DNA of 42,160 nucleotides, taken from NCBI GenBank assembly GCA_023653075.1, contig JAMNXQ010000016.1, forward strand, positions 1 through 42,160, in the 5' to 3' direction. The position numbers and the translations under genes are program-made. The stretch comes from Algoriphagus sp. Its GTDB lineage: Bacteria > Bacteroidota > Bacteroidia > Cytophagales > Cyclobacteriaceae. Below are positions 8,871 to 17,619 of this stretch, piece by piece; within the stretch, counting starts at the first letter, position 1, and every line of letters starts with the position of its first letter. The notes below the pieces were generated by a model that ran no database searches, was not told the DNA's origin, and was given only the letters and a program-made list of their open reading frames with translations.

Positions 8871-9779
8871 ATGTCATTTCTATTTGAAAGTTTTAGTGGA
8901 TGGAAAAAATACGCTGAGGAGAAGTCCCTTTCTTTAGTGGATGTAGTGCTTGACTATGAAGTGGCGCAAAAAGGAGCTACTCATGAGGAAATTTGGAAAG
9001 GTATCCAGCAGGCCTATCAGGTCATGAAAGACGCGGTGAAGACTGGCTTGGAACAGGAAATGAGTTCCCGCTCAGGGATGATTGCTAATGGTGCCAAGAA
9101 AGTTTATACCAATCCCCTTACCGTTCTTTCCCCAGAATTTCAGCGCTTAATCTCCAGAGCCTTGGCTGCCAAGGAGGTCAACTCCTGTATGGGTCGGGTC
9201 GTGGCAGCACCTACGGCTGGTGCATCTGGAATTCTTCCGGGAACTTTAGTGACGCTACAAGAAATCCACGGGCTCACCGATGCTCAAATTTGTGAAGGTT
9301 TGTTGATTGGGGCTGGAATAGCCTTGATCATCGAGCAAAAGGCAAGTTTGGCAGGGGCAGTAGGTGGTTGTCAAGCGGAAACGGGTTCGGCAGCTGCGAT
9401 GGCAGCAGGCGCGATTGTTCATTGCTTGGGCGGAACTACAGATCAACTTTTTAATGCAGTAGCCATTACCATACAATGCATGTTGGGCCTAGTATGTGAT
9501 CCGGTCGCAGGCTTGGTGGAAGTACCCTGTGTGGTACGAAATGCAAGTGCTGCAGCGATCGCCTTCAGTTCTGCTCAAATAGCCTTATCCAATGTAAGCG
9601 CTGTCATTCCAGTGGATGAATGCATTGAAGCGATGGGCGAGATAGGTGCATCTATGGAAAGCCGCTACAAAGAGACAGCCATGGGTGGCCTAGCCGCTAC
9701 CTTGACTGGACAAGAAATCGCCAAGCGGGTATTGATTCAAGATATCGAAATACTTCCAGATCAGGAGTTACCCAAATAG
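8871..9779 (+). CDS. sdaAA: L-serine ammonia-lyase (serine dehydratase), iron-sulfur dependent, alpha chain
   Basis: 302 residues matching the alpha (catalytic) chain of the 4Fe-4S L-serine dehydratase, which converts L-serine to pyruvate and ammonia. Visible family blocks are CMGRVVAAPTAGASGILPG, GGCQAETGSAAAMAAGA and LVCDPVAGLVEVPCVVRNA. These carry three conserved cysteines (in GGCQAE, LVCDPV and VPCVVR) expected to hold the cluster. There is no beta domain in this frame, and the beta chain gene is not adjacent, so it must lie elsewhere or be dispensable. The 3' end overlaps the convergent membrane protein gene by 12 bp (9768-9779). The pathway is serine catabolism, and glycine cleavage by the nearby gcvP product is metabolically related. 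Confidence 0.94.
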   Translation: MSFLFESFSGWKKYAEEKSLSLVDVVLDYEVAQKGATHEEIWKGIQQAYQVMKDAVKTGLEQEMSSRSGMIANGAKKVYTNPLTVLSPEFQRLISRALAAKEVNSCMGRVVAAPTAGASGILPGTLVTLQEIHGLTDAQICEGLLIGAGIALIIEQKASLAGAVGGCQAETGSAAAMAAGAIVHCLGGTTDQLFNAVAITIQCMLGLVCDPVAGLVEVPCVVRNASAAAIAFSSAQIALSNVSAVIPVDECIEAMGEIGASMESRYKETAMGGLAATLTGQEIAKRVLIQDIEILPDQELPK

Positions 9780-10226
9780 TGCAGCCACAAATGGAATGGA
9801 GAGCATCCATTCTATTGAAAAACTAAAAAAGGTTGCCCAAGCCAATCCGCTCAAGAGCATGTAGCTGAAAATCTTCTGTTTTGCTGAACCAAAAGAGACC
9901 AAAATTAAAGTTCCTCCAATCGGGGTGAGTAGGATGGGAGTTAAAAAGGCTATTCCCATCTCTCCATAGGAATTCCACACCCGAACGATTCGACGATTTT
10001 TGGGTGTAAACAATTTCTTTCGTTTTCCATATCGCCGTTGAACCCATTTTTTAATGCGGATTCCTAGAAAAGTAAATAGGGTCACGCTGCTCATCATCCC
10101 CAAGACACTCACGAGGATGATTTGCCAAGGGCTGTAGCCAGCTGCTGCTCCCAATATTGGGCCAGCAACAAACTTGAACATGGATAAGAGGTAAATACCG
10201 ACAAAGGTCAGAAAAGCTTCACGCAT
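9768..10226 (-). CDS. Small integral membrane protein, possibly of the small multidrug export type
   Basis: 152 residues with about four hydrophobic spans: FLTFVGIYLLSMFKFVAG, WQIILVSVLGMMSSVTLFTF, MGIAFLTPILLTPIGGTLIL and FSYMLLSGLAWATFFSFSI. A strongly basic loop (KKWVQRRYGKRKKLF) between spans 2 and 3 should face the cytoplasm. The pattern of a Gly/Pro-rich third span after a YGEMG motif resembles the PF06695 small multidrug export group, but I hold this only weakly. No transport function can be shown from the sequence. The stop codon lies inside the end of the convergent serine dehydratase gene. No obvious promoter was found. Confidence 0.75.
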   Translation of the reverse strand: MREAFLTFVGIYLLSMFKFVAGPILGAAAGYSPWQIILVSVLGMMSSVTLFTFLGIRIKKWVQRRYGKRKKLFTPKNRRIVRVWNSYGEMGIAFLTPILLTPIGGTLILVSFGSAKQKIFSYMLLSGLAWATFFSFSIEWMLSIPFVAALFG

Positions 10227-10329
10227 GGGGTTTAAAATTCAGCAAGGTAATTGAAAGTGCTTTGGGCGGTTTTAAAAATTCCAATTGGATTTTTAGGAAA
10301 GGTGAAGTCTAGTTTAAAACAAAGAAAGG

Positions 10330-10396
10330 TTGAGGTTTGTTCGGCGATCCGGTAACAAGTAACGAACCACTCTTGCGTGAAAGTCTATTTGGACTT
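10330..10396. other. Short intergenic stretch with imperfect hairpins
   Basis: The 195-bp gap between the small membrane protein and upp has no credible gene. It holds an imperfect inverted repeat (GGTTTGTT at about 10333 and AACGAACC ending at about 10366) with an inner CGG/CCG pair, and a small hairpin AAGTC-TATTTG-GACTT at about 10380-10396. No T-run terminator is evident. A structured RNA end or small RNA is possible but unproven. Confidence 0.3.
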
Positions 10397-10421
10397 GACC
10401 TTTCTAGGTGAGCTAATAGGA

Positions 10422-11063
10422 TTAAATTTTTTCTCCAAAGGCGAGATCTCCTGCATCTCCCAATCCTGGGACGATGTAGGATAGGGAATTGAGTTTTTCG
10501 TCAAGGGTGCCCAGCCAAAGAGAATAAGGGACTGTGATGGCCTTCTTCAGGTATTCTACACCTTCTGGTGCAGCAAATGCAGACACCAAGTGTATGGCTT
10601 TGGGCGTCCCGTGTTTGAGTAGGGTCTGTAGAGATTCCACGCAGGATTGGCCGGTGGCCAGCATGGGGTCTACTAAAATCAACACCTTGTTGTCCAAGCA
10701 AGGGCTTGCATGGTAACCTAAGTTTACAGTCAGTTTCTCCCCAGATTCCTCTCGAAAGGCACCGATAAATCCACTTTCTGCCTGATCAAAAAAATTCAAA
10801 AATCCTTGGTAAAAAGGAAGCGCTGCTCGCAATACTGCAACCAAAACCACCTTATCGGAAGGCAGCTGCATTTTCATTCGTTCCAATGGAGTTTCAATCT
10901 CCTCTTCTTGGTAGGACAGGGATTTGGAGACTTCGTAGGCTAGAATCTCTCCAAGGCGTTCTAGATTTTTCCGAAAGCGCATCCTGTCTTTTTGGATCTG
11001 CTTATTCCGTAATTCTGCCAGGAATTGATTGGCAATGGAAGCCTGTTGAGAAAGTATAAACAT
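10422..11063 (-). CDS. upp: Uracil phosphoribosyltransferase
   Basis: 213 residues from the chosen start. It makes UMP from uracil and PRPP in pyrimidine salvage. The PRPP-binding loop is VLILVDPMLATGQS, matching the family signature, and the uracil-binding C-terminal block YIVPGLGDAGDLAFG is complete. An in-frame ATG 12 codons upstream would add a hydrophobic MEIFLLFFVFLD that does not fit a cytosolic enzyme. A promoter-like TTTCTTTG lies at 11075-11082 between the two ATGs, so I chose the ATG at 11063. It is a single gene, downstream of the OmpA terminator. Confidence 0.94.
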   Translation of the reverse strand: MFILSQQASIANQFLAELRNKQIQKDRMRFRKNLERLGEILAYEVSKSLSYQEEEIETPLERMKMQLPSDKVVLVAVLRAALPFYQGFLNFFDQAESGFIGAFREESGEKLTVNLGYHASPCLDNKVLILVDPMLATGQSCVESLQTLLKHGTPKAIHLVSAFAAPEGVEYLKKAITVPYSLWLGTLDEKLNSLSYIVPGLGDAGDLAFGEKI

Positions 11064-11154
11064 GTCTAAAAATACAAAGAAAAGCAGGAAGATCTCCAAA
11101 AACCCAGGCGGTAATTCGAAGCGATTTACCAGTGGGATCGCCTACGATTTAGAC

Positions 11155-11187
11155 AAAAAAAAGAGGCTGGGGTAACCCAGCCTCTTT
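11155..11187 (-). terminator. Intrinsic terminator of the OmpA-family gene
   Basis: On the minus strand, AAAGAGGCTGGG pairs with CCCAGCCTCTTT across a short loop (TTAC or similar) and is followed by eight T residues. It lies directly after the OmpA stop codon. Confidence 0.88.
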
Positions 11188-11204
11188 ATGTATGTGATCA
11201 AGAA

Positions 11205-12497
11205 TTACTTCACTACGAAGCTAGCTCTTCTTGCCATTTGTCTTGCATCTGCAGAAGACTTGTCTACTGAAGTATCTTCACCGTAACCTTTGTAAGTTAC
11301 TCTAGAAGCATCTACACCAGAAGCAATGATCAAGTCATAAACTGCCTTTGCTCTGCTTTCAGAAAGTTTGATGTTGTAATCTTCTTCACCCAATTCGTCA
11401 GCATATCCTTTTACTTCAACAGTTACTCCAGGATTTCTTTTCAAGAAGTTGGAGATGTACTGAGCAGAGCTGATTGAGTAACCTAGTGGCTTAGCGCTAT
11501 CGAAAGCATAGTACACATTTACATAACCATCGTTGATTGCTTTTCTCAAGTAATCTACTTCGTCTCTAGAAACCTCAACAGGGCAACCATTTGAAGCAGC
11601 AGCACCTGGCTGGAATGGACACTTATCCAAGTGGTCAGGAGTACCATCACCGTCAGAATCAAGGGTAGCTCCTGATGGGCTAACTCTTGCTCCAGCTGGA
11701 GTGTTAGGCTCTTTATCCAAGTAATCTGGCACACCGTCAGCGTCAGAGTCTTTCAACATGTCTTTGATGCCGTTGATTTGAGTAGCCAATTCTTCTTTGG
11801 TAGCGTAGTTGTTAGCAGCGATAAACCAATCTGCATGTTGTGTTTGCTTACCCAAGTAGATGTTCAATCCTAAAGTACCAGTCCACCAGGTAGCGTTTGG
11901 TCCATAAAAACCATTGTTTGTGGAAGGATTAGCCATTGTGCTTGGCAAAATAGCGGAAGAACCATCGAAAGTGATAGTCTGACGACCATTCAATACAGTA
12001 GATACATCACCCACAAGAGCAACTTTTTCGCTCAATTTGATTTGTGGAGTAAGACCAAAAATCATGGTGTAAACCTTATCGTTGAAATCGTTGAAACGAT
12101 TCAATTCAGGATTCACTACACCGATACCTCCACCCATGTGAAACAACATGCCAAGTTTGCTGGAGAAAGATTCAAAATTCATGATGCGACCAACATTGGC
12201 TACACCTTGAAGATTAAGTCTAAAATATTTCGTATCGAATGCTTTGGTGTCCTTTAGCTCTTGGAAAGATCCGAAACCGTAATCAAGTTTCGCTCCGAAC
12301 TTCTCATTGAACATGTAACGTACCCCAAGGTCAGCGTGTCCTAGGTTAAGCGTTGGAGAAATAAAACCCGCAGTGAACGGGGCCATTGGCTTATTGAAAC
12401 CAACATTGGCTTCAAGGGACCACTTGTTGAATTCCTGGGCATTGGCGGCAAACGCCAAAGAACCAGCCAAAAGGGTAGAGAGTATTAGTTTTTTCAT
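11205..12497 (-). CDS. OmpA-family outer-membrane protein with calcium-binding TSP3-like repeats
   Basis: 430 residues from the ATG at 12497, which gives a clean signal peptide (MKKLILSTLLAGSLAFAANAQ); an upstream ATG adds only seven residues. An N-terminal domain of about 220 residues looks like an eight-stranded barrel. Then come Asp-rich thrombospondin type 3-like calcium loops (DSDADGVPDYLD and DSDGDGTPDHLDKCP). The C-terminal OmpA domain includes NVYYAFDSAKPL, VEVKGYADELG and NIKLSESRAKAVYDLI, which binds peptidoglycan noncovalently. It probably anchors the outer membrane to the wall and is likely abundant, given its strong promoter and terminator. It stands alone as a transcription unit. 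Confidence 0.95.
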   Translation of the reverse strand: MKKLILSTLLAGSLAFAANAQEFNKWSLEANVGFNKPMAPFTAGFISPTLNLGHADLGVRYMFNEKFGAKLDYGFGSFQELKDTKAFDTKYFRLNLQGVANVGRIMNFESFSSKLGMLFHMGGGIGVVNPELNRFNDFNDKVYTMIFGLTPQIKLSEKVALVGDVSTVLNGRQTITFDGSSAILPSTMANPSTNNGFYGPNATWWTGTLGLNIYLGKQTQHADWFIAANNYATKEELATQINGIKDMLKDSDADGVPDYLDKEPNTPAGARVSPSGATLDSDGDGTPDHLDKCPFQPGAAASNGCPVEVSRDEVDYLRKAINDGYVNVYYAFDSAKPLGYSISSAQYISNFLKRNPGVTVEVKGYADELGEEDYNIKLSESRAKAVYDLIIASGVDASRVTYKGYGEDTSVDKSSADARQMARRASFVVK

Positions 12498-12543
12498 GAC
12501 AAAAAATTTTTGTTTCAAATTTTAGGTTTGGTAAATCTACTTA

Positions 12544-12574
12544 CAAATATAAATGCTTTTATTTTATTGCAAAA
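12544..12574 (-). promoter_or_regulatory. Strong Bacteroidota-type promoter of the OmpA gene
   Basis: On the minus strand TTTTG at 12570-12574 and TATATTTG at 12544-12551 are separated by 18 nt, a good match to the -33/-7 consensus. The leader to the ATG at 12497 would be about 40 nt and is AT-rich. Confidence 0.7.
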
Positions 12575-12661
12575 CTACAGGATTTATTTATAAAACAAGA
12601 CATTAACAAATTTGTTTCCGTGTTTTAAAGGTCTTATTTCGCCCTTCTGTTTACACAATCT

Positions 12662-13579
12662 ATGCCAATTTCTGATTTCCTCAAAGAATTGCTTCTCATC
12701 CAGTCGGTTTCAGGTGACGAACCTGCGGCCACTTCTTGGATTGCAAGTTTTATAAACCAACGAAAAAGCAACTGGAAAGTTGTGCCAGAAGTCTTTCAAG
12801 GAGAGGAATTTCACGATTGTATTTTGTTGAAGTTTGGAAATCCTCGAACAGCCGTTTTTGCCCATATCGACACCATTGGCTTTATGGTTCGGTATGCGAA
12901 TCAATTGATTCCAGTCGGAGGACCTGAACTGATTCCTGGAACTCGGTTAGTGGGCAGGGATAGTTTGGGAGAGATTTCTTGCAAACTAGTGGTTGAGGGA
13001 GAAGAACTTTTTCATGACTTTCCAAGAAAAATTGATAGGGGAACCAGACTCTCTTTTGCCCAGGATATTCGAGTAGAATCCGAATTCATCCAAGCAGCCT
13101 ACTTGGACAATCGACTCGGAGTATATGCAGCCTTGAAACTTTGTGAGAACTTGGAAGATGGCTGGGTGGTATTTACCACTTACGAGGAGCATGGAGGAGG
13201 TAGCATGCCTTTCTTACTTCCATTTATTCAACAGACTGCCCCAGTCAAGCAGGGCCTAATTTCCGACATCACCTGGATCACAGATGGGGTTCATCACCAC
13301 GAAGGGGTGGTCATTTCTATTCGAGATAAGTTTATTCCTCGTAAAAAATTTATTGATCGGATCATCCAACTCGCTCAGAAAAGTGGAATTCCATTTCAGT
13401 TGGAGGTAGAAGCCTATGGAGGAAGTGATGGTCGGGAAATCCAGTTTTCACCTTATGCGATGGATTGGTGCTTCATAGGAGCTGCAGAAGATCAGGTGCA
13501 TAGCCCAGATGAAAAGGTTTCCCTCCAAGACTTGGAATCCATGGTTCAGCTGTACCAATACCTATTCAAAGAATTATAA
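12662..13579 (+). CDS. M42-type dinuclear metalloaminopeptidase
   Basis: 305 residues. All ligands expected of M42 (glutamyl/lysyl aminopeptidase, TET-like) enzymes can be placed: H68 and D70 in FAHIDT, bridging D149 in YLDNRLG, the catalytic Glu pair E175-E176 in TYEEHGG, D202 in SDIT, and H280 in VHSPDEKV. The central segment (residues 80-145) corresponds to the beta-barrel dimerisation domain. It is shorter than the usual 340-360 residues. There is no signal peptide, so it acts in the cytosol on short peptides. The stop is followed after 8 bp by hpt, so the two are likely in one operon, although no shared function is obvious. Confidence 0.88.
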   Translation: MPISDFLKELLLIQSVSGDEPAATSWIASFINQRKSNWKVVPEVFQGEEFHDCILLKFGNPRTAVFAHIDTIGFMVRYANQLIPVGGPELIPGTRLVGRDSLGEISCKLVVEGEELFHDFPRKIDRGTRLSFAQDIRVESEFIQAAYLDNRLGVYAALKLCENLEDGWVVFTTYEEHGGGSMPFLLPFIQQTAPVKQGLISDITWITDGVHHHEGVVISIRDKFIPRKKFIDRIIQLAQKSGIPFQLEVEAYGGSDGREIQFSPYAMDWCFIGAAEDQVHSPDEKVSLQDLESMVQLYQYLFKEL

Positions 13580-13587
13580 ACCTTGCC

Positions 13588-14127
13588 ATGAAAAAGATTC
13601 AGATTAAAGATAAATTCTTTGAAACCTACCTCAGTAAGGAACAATTGGAGCAACGGATACAGGAGTTGGGCGCTCAAATTACGGCTGATTTTGAAGGAGA
13701 AGAACTGGTGTTGCTCGGAGTGCTCAATGGCTCTTTTCTTTTCCTTGCTGACTTGGTGCGGGCAATCCCTCTTTCCATGACCTGTGAGTTTATCAAGATC
13801 TCTTCCTATTCTGGGATGGAATCCACAGGAAAGGTTACCGAGGTCATCGGGATCCCTCCTACGATTGCCGGAAAAAATGTAGTGATTGTCGAAGATATCG
13901 TAGACACCGGTAGAAGTATGGCCTATTTATTGGAACAATTGGCAACATTCAGCCCCAAACGAGTGGCAATAGCTACCTTACTCTTCAAAAAAGAGGCATT
14001 TTCTTTTAATTATCCCTTGGATTATGTCGGTTTTGAAATTCCGAATAAATTTGTGGTCGGATTTGGGCTCGATTACGATGGAGCCGGTCGTAATTATCCA
14101 GAAATCTATCAGCTCAGTATCCCCTAA
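13588..14127 (+). CDS. hpt: Hypoxanthine phosphoribosyltransferase
   Basis: 179 residues, the normal length. It converts hypoxanthine (and often guanine) plus PRPP to IMP (GMP) in purine salvage. The PRPP signature is VVIVEDIVDTGRSM, the N-terminal LVLLGVLNGSFLFLADL block binds pyrophosphate, and the purine-binding end shows KFVVGFGLDYDGAGRNYP. The gene starts 8 bp after the M42 peptidase stop and ends 11 bp before adk, so hpt and adk are probably co-transcribed and functionally linked through purine nucleotides. Confidence 0.96.
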   Translation: MKKIQIKDKFFETYLSKEQLEQRIQELGAQITADFEGEELVLLGVLNGSFLFLADLVRAIPLSMTCEFIKISSYSGMESTGKVTEVIGIPPTIAGKNVVIVEDIVDTGRSMAYLLEQLATFSPKRVAIATLLFKKEAFSFNYPLDYVGFEIPNKFVVGFGLDYDGAGRNYPEIYQLSIP

Positions 14128-14138
14128 ACTATTTTTCT

Positions 14139-14711
14139 ATGCTTAATCTTGTTTTGTTTGGACCTCCAGGTGCTGGAAAAGGCACGCAGAGTGAAAAAAT
14201 TATTGCCTCCTATGGATTGACTCACTTGTCCACAGGGGATTTGTTTCGCAAACATCTCGGAGAAGGAACAGCCTTAGGGGTATTGGCAAAAGGATTTATG
14301 GATCAAGGACACTTGGTTCCAGATGAGGTAGTCATCCAAATGGTAGAGGATAAAATTGCTACCACCAAAGATAGCAAAGGATTTATTTTTGATGGTTTTC
14401 CACGCACCACAGCACAGGCGGAAGCCTTGGATGCCATGCTCACAAAAAACGGGATGAAGATTTCCGGAATGATTGCTTTGGAAGTTCCGCAGGCAATCCT
14501 AAAGGAGCGAATTCTAGAAAGAGGGAAAACTTCAGGTCGAGTAGATGACCAGGAGGAAGCAAAAATAAATACCCGAATTCAGGTGTATTTAGACGAGACC
14601 TTGCCCGTAGCATCGTACTACGAAAAACAGGGGAAATTTCATCAAATCGATGGGGTTGGAAAGATCGAAGAAATCTTTGATCAGATTGCTGCCGTGATTG
14701 ATGGGTATTGA
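14139..14711 (+). CDS. adk: Adenylate kinase, short (LID-less zinc) type
   Basis: 190 residues. It interconverts ATP + AMP and 2 ADP. The P-loop is GPPGAGKGTQ near the N-terminus, the AMP-binding region includes STGDLFRKHL and FDGFPRTTAQAE, and RVDDQEEAKINTRIQVY carries the Arg residues near the end. The length fits the short form, in which the LID domain is reduced and lacks the four-cysteine zinc site. The stop is followed by a strong hairpin and T-run. It directly follows hpt. Confidence 0.97.
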   Translation: MLNLVLFGPPGAGKGTQSEKIIASYGLTHLSTGDLFRKHLGEGTALGVLAKGFMDQGHLVPDEVVIQMVEDKIATTKDSKGFIFDGFPRTTAQAEALDAMLTKNGMKISGMIALEVPQAILKERILERGKTSGRVDDQEEAKINTRIQVYLDETLPVASYYEKQGKFHQIDGVGKIEEIFDQIAAVIDGY

Positions 14712-14726
14712 TCCCTAGCTTTTCGC

Positions 14727-14734
14727 TAAATTTG
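14727..14734 (+). promoter_or_regulatory. Candidate -7 element (TAAATTTG) for obgE
   Basis: TAAATTTG matches the Bacteroidota -7 consensus and lies 16 nt after a TTG at 14708-14710. If used, the transcript would begin near 14741 and the hairpin-plus-T-run at 14749-14776 would lie in its leader. Confidence 0.4.
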
Positions 14735-14748
14735 CATTTCCAAGACTT

Positions 14749-14776
14749 GGCTAGGCTCTAGGGCTTAGCCTTTTTT
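14749..14776 (+). terminator. Intrinsic terminator after adk, or attenuator in the obgE leader
   Basis: GGCTAGGC pairs with GCTTAGCC (8 bp, one G-T pair) around a 6-nt loop and is followed by six T residues, ending 12 nt before the obgE start. It probably ends the hpt-adk transcript. Because the only promoter-like element lies upstream of it, it could also be a leader attenuator. Confidence 0.75.
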
Positions 14777-14788
14777 CATTCACCATAC

Positions 14789-15781
14789 ATGGCTGACTCT
14801 AACTTCATCGATTACGTAAAATTTTGTTCCCGTTCTGGGGCTGGCGGTGCCGGTTCCGTGCATTTCCGTAGGGAAAAACACGTGCCTAAAGGCGGTCCTG
14901 ATGGGGGAGATGGAGGTCGTGGGGGCCACATTATCTTGAGAGGGAGTTCTCAATTGTGGACGCTCCTTCACCTCAAATACAAGAAACACGTCATTGCAGA
15001 TCCTGGAAAAGGAGGAGACGGGGGTCGAAGAACAGGAGCAGATGGGAGAGACGTGATTTTGGAAGTACCACTCGGTACAGTAGCCAAAGATGCCGAAACT
15101 GGCGAAAAGCGTTTTGAAATCACCACCCATGGTCAAGAAATTATCCTCACCAAAGGAGGTCGAGGAGGATTGGGCAACGATCACTTCAAAACAGCCACCA
15201 ACCAAGCTCCTCATTTTGCCCAACCTGGAGAAGATGGGATTGAGGAATGGATTATTCTTGAGTTGAAATTGCTAGCGGATGTAGGATTGGTAGGCTTTCC
15301 AAATGCAGGAAAGTCCACGTTACTTTCTGCGATCTCGGCAGCTAGGCCAGAAATTGGGGATTATCCCTTTACAACCTTGGTTCCAAACTTGGGTGTAGTC
15401 GGTTACCGGGACGACAAATCCTTTGTGATGGCAGATATTCCCGGAATTATTGAAGGGGCTGCCGAGGGAAAAGGCCTGGGTATTCGATTTTTAAGACACA
15501 TTGAACGCAACTCGATACTTTTATTTCTAATCCCCGCAGATGCGAAGGATATCAATGAACAGTACCGAATCTTGTTGGGGGAACTCAGAAAATACAATCC
15601 CGAGCTCTTGGACAAGAAGCGCTTGCTTGCAATTTCAAAGGTTGATATGCTCGATGAGCAATTGATGAAAGAGATGGAACGCGAAATACCAAATGACCTT
15701 CCTTATGTGTTTATCTCCTCTGTCAGCCAGTTTAATTTGGAGAAACTGAAGGATTTAATCTGGCAGGCAATCCATTCCTAA
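14789..15781 (+). CDS. obgE: Obg/CgtA family GTPase
   Basis: 330 residues. It is an essential GTPase that works in late 50S ribosome assembly and in stress signalling. The glycine-rich Obg fold is plain in residues 1-160 ([28 protein letters not shown]). The G domain follows: G1 GFPNAGKST at residues 169-177, switch II in [10 protein letters not shown], and a G4-like SKVD in [10 protein letters not shown]. The protein ends right after the G domain, so it lacks the C-terminal OCT domain of many Obg proteins; this shorter architecture is common in some phyla. A short leader with a terminator-like hairpin precedes it. Confidence 0.96.
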   Translation: MADSNFIDYVKFCSRSGAGGAGSVHFRREKHVPKGGPDGGDGGRGGHIILRGSSQLWTLLHLKYKKHVIADPGKGGDGGRRTGADGRDVILEVPLGTVAKDAETGEKRFEITTHGQEIILTKGGRGGLGNDHFKTATNQAPHFAQPGEDGIEEWIILELKLLADVGLVGFPNAGKSTLLSAISAARPEIGDYPFTTLVPNLGVVGYRDDKSFVMADIPGIIEGAAEGKGLGIRFLRHIERNSILLFLIPADAKDINEQYRILLGELRKYNPELLDKKRLLAISKVDMLDEQLMKEMEREIPNDLPYVFISSVSQFNLEKLKDLIWQAIHS

Positions 15782-15859
15782 ATCCGCCACTTTGTCAGCC
15801 TTGAGGGTCTGGCAAACTCCTTGTTCATTCAAAAAAAGCCAACTACGAACGAAATACCC

Positions 15860-16420
15860 ATGGAAAATAAAAATCAAGAACAGCAAGAAGGGGAATTGCA
15901 CCTCGACGAAACGAAATTGGACGAGTCTACTGCTCACACTGGAGAAGTTGCCGAAGAAAATGAGCTAAGTCAGGAAGAAAAATTGACTGCGGAAGTAGCG
16001 GAACTGAAGGAGAAATACCTTCGCCTGTATTCTGATTTTGAAAATTTTAGAAAAAGAACTGCCAAGGAGCGGATTGACTTGATTAAAACTGCCTCGGAGG
16101 ATGTGTTGAAGGATCTAATTCCAGTTGTCGATGACTTTGAGCGCGCATTTAAGGCCGCAGAAAAAGAAGCAGACATTCAAAAAATCCAAGAGGGCAACCA
16201 GCTAATCTTTCACAAACTGGTCAAAATTCTTGATTCCAAGGGCTTAAAACCCATGGAGGATTTGATTGGAAAACCGTTTGACCCTGACACGCAAGAAGCA
16301 ATTACACAGATCCCATCGCCGAGCCCAGAGTTTAAGGGAGCAGTGGTAGATGTGGTAGAAAAAGGGTACCTCCTAGGTGAAAAAGTAGTTCGATTCGCCA
16401 AAGTAGTGACCGGAGCATAA
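15860..16420 (+). CDS. grpE: GrpE nucleotide exchange factor
   Basis: 186 residues. It releases ADP from DnaK. The N-terminus is acidic and Gln/Glu-rich ([13 protein letters not shown]), then a long helix-forming coiled coil (about residues 40-110, including [19 protein letters not shown]), then the C-terminal beta domain ending [14 protein letters not shown], which matches the GrpE signature region. I chose the ATG at 15860 because the only longer frame uses a TTG and adds 13 residues with no family match. The dnaJ gene starts 7 bp after its stop, so grpE-dnaJ form an operon; dnaK itself is not in the window. No CIRCE-type operator was seen. Confidence 0.95.
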   Translation: MENKNQEQQEGELHLDETKLDESTAHTGEVAEENELSQEEKLTAEVAELKEKYLRLYSDFENFRKRTAKERIDLIKTASEDVLKDLIPVVDDFERAFKAAEKEADIQKIQEGNQLIFHKLVKILDSKGLKPMEDLIGKPFDPDTQEAITQIPSPSPEFKGAVVDVVEKGYLLGEKVVRFAKVVTGA

Positions 16421-16427
16421 CATAATT

Positions 16428-17537
16428 ATGGCAAAAAGAGACTATTACGAGGTTCTGGGTGTTTCCAAATCCGCAAGTGCGGAGGATATCAAGAAGGCCT
16501 ATCGCAAACTAGCGATTCAATACCATCCAGATAAAAATCCAGACAATCCTGAGGCTGAAGATAAGTTTAAGGAAGCGGCGGAGGCTTATGAGGTGCTAAG
16601 CAATCCGGAAAAAAAGCAGCGTTACGACCAATTTGGACACCAAGGAATGGGAGGTAACGGCGGTTTCGGCGGCGGCGGGATGAATATGGAAGATATTTTC
16701 TCCCAGTTTGGAGACATTTTTGGCGGCGGGGGCTTTGGATCCTTCTTTGGTGGAGGTGGCGGAGGAGGAAGACGCACTAAGAAAGGAACCAACCTTCGTG
16801 TTAAGCTGAAGCTCACCTTGAGTGAAATTGCGAATGGTGTAGAAAAGAAAATTAAAGTGAAGCGCCAGGTGGTAGCTCCTGGGGTGACCTTCAAAACCTG
16901 TTCTGCCTGCCAAGGATCTGGTCAAGTTAAAAAGGTAGTAAATACCATGTTGGGTCAGATGGTTTCGGCAAGCACCTGTGGAGTTTGTGCCGGATCAGGA
17001 CAATTGGTGGACAAGAAGCCAGATGATGCAGATTCACGAGGATTGCTTTTGAAGGAAGAGGTCATCTCCATTACGATTCCAGGTGGGGTAGGCGAAGGCA
17101 TGCAACTCAGCATGTCCAGCAAGGGGAATGAAATGCCAGGAGGAATTCCGGGTGACCTCTTGATTGTCATTGAAGAAGCCGAGGACGGTGTTTTTCAACG
17201 GGAAGGCAACAATGTGATTTATGACTTGCATATATCCTTCATTGAAGCCGCTTTGGGGGAATCAGTAGAGGTTCCTACCCTGGATGGTAAGGTGAAAATC
17301 AAAATAGATCCTGGAACCCAAAGTGGAAAAATGCTCCGACTCAAAGGAAAGGGCATTAAAGACATCAATGGCTATGGTAGAGGAGACCAGTTGATCATGG
17401 TCAATATTTGGACCCCAACCACCCTTTCTAAAGAGGAACGGACCGTGTTGGAAGGTTTGAAGAATTCTGAAAACTTCAAGCCTGATCCGGGGAAGCAGGA
17501 GAAATCCTTCTTTGATCGGATGAAAGAGTTTTTTTAA
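16428..17537 (+). CDS. dnaJ: Chaperone DnaJ with reduced zinc-finger domain
   Basis: 369 residues. It is the DnaK co-chaperone. The J domain (residues 1-70) contains HPD at 33-35, then a Gly/Phe-rich linker (about 75-120), then the cysteine domain and two substrate-binding beta domains. Only two CxxCxGxG repeats are present: CSACQGSG starting at C158 and CGVCAGSG starting at C184. By position they correspond to repeats 2 and 3, so zinc site II should be intact while site I (repeats 1 and 4) is absent. The segment after it ([14 protein letters not shown]) has no cysteine. It is co-transcribed with grpE and followed by a strong terminator. Confidence 0.96.
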   Translation: MAKRDYYEVLGVSKSASAEDIKKAYRKLAIQYHPDKNPDNPEAEDKFKEAAEAYEVLSNPEKKQRYDQFGHQGMGGNGGFGGGGMNMEDIFSQFGDIFGGGGFGSFFGGGGGGGRRTKKGTNLRVKLKLTLSEIANGVEKKIKVKRQVVAPGVTFKTCSACQGSGQVKKVVNTMLGQMVSASTCGVCAGSGQLVDKKPDDADSRGLLLKEEVISITIPGGVGEGMQLSMSSKGNEMPGGIPGDLLIVIEEAEDGVFQREGNNVIYDLHISFIEAALGESVEVPTLDGKVKIKIDPGTQSGKMLRLKGKGIKDINGYGRGDQLIMVNIWTPTTLSKEERTVLEGLKNSENFKPDPGKQEKSFFDRMKEFF

Positions 17538-17547
17538 AAAATTGAAA

Positions 17548-17575
17548 AGCCAGAGTCAAGCTCTGGCTTTTTTTA
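17548..17575 (+). terminator. Intrinsic terminator of the grpE-dnaJ unit
   Basis: AGCCAGAG and CTCTGGCT form an 8-bp stem around TCAAG, followed by seven T residues. Confidence 0.88.
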
Positions 17576-17619
17576 TATTTTTAAAAAACCTTTTTTGGCT
17601 TCTCGCGTACCCTATTGCT

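Noticed and set aside
16622-16894. Pro-rich open frame opposite dnaJ
   Set aside because: It is an artefact of the Gly-rich linker of DnaJ read on the other strand.
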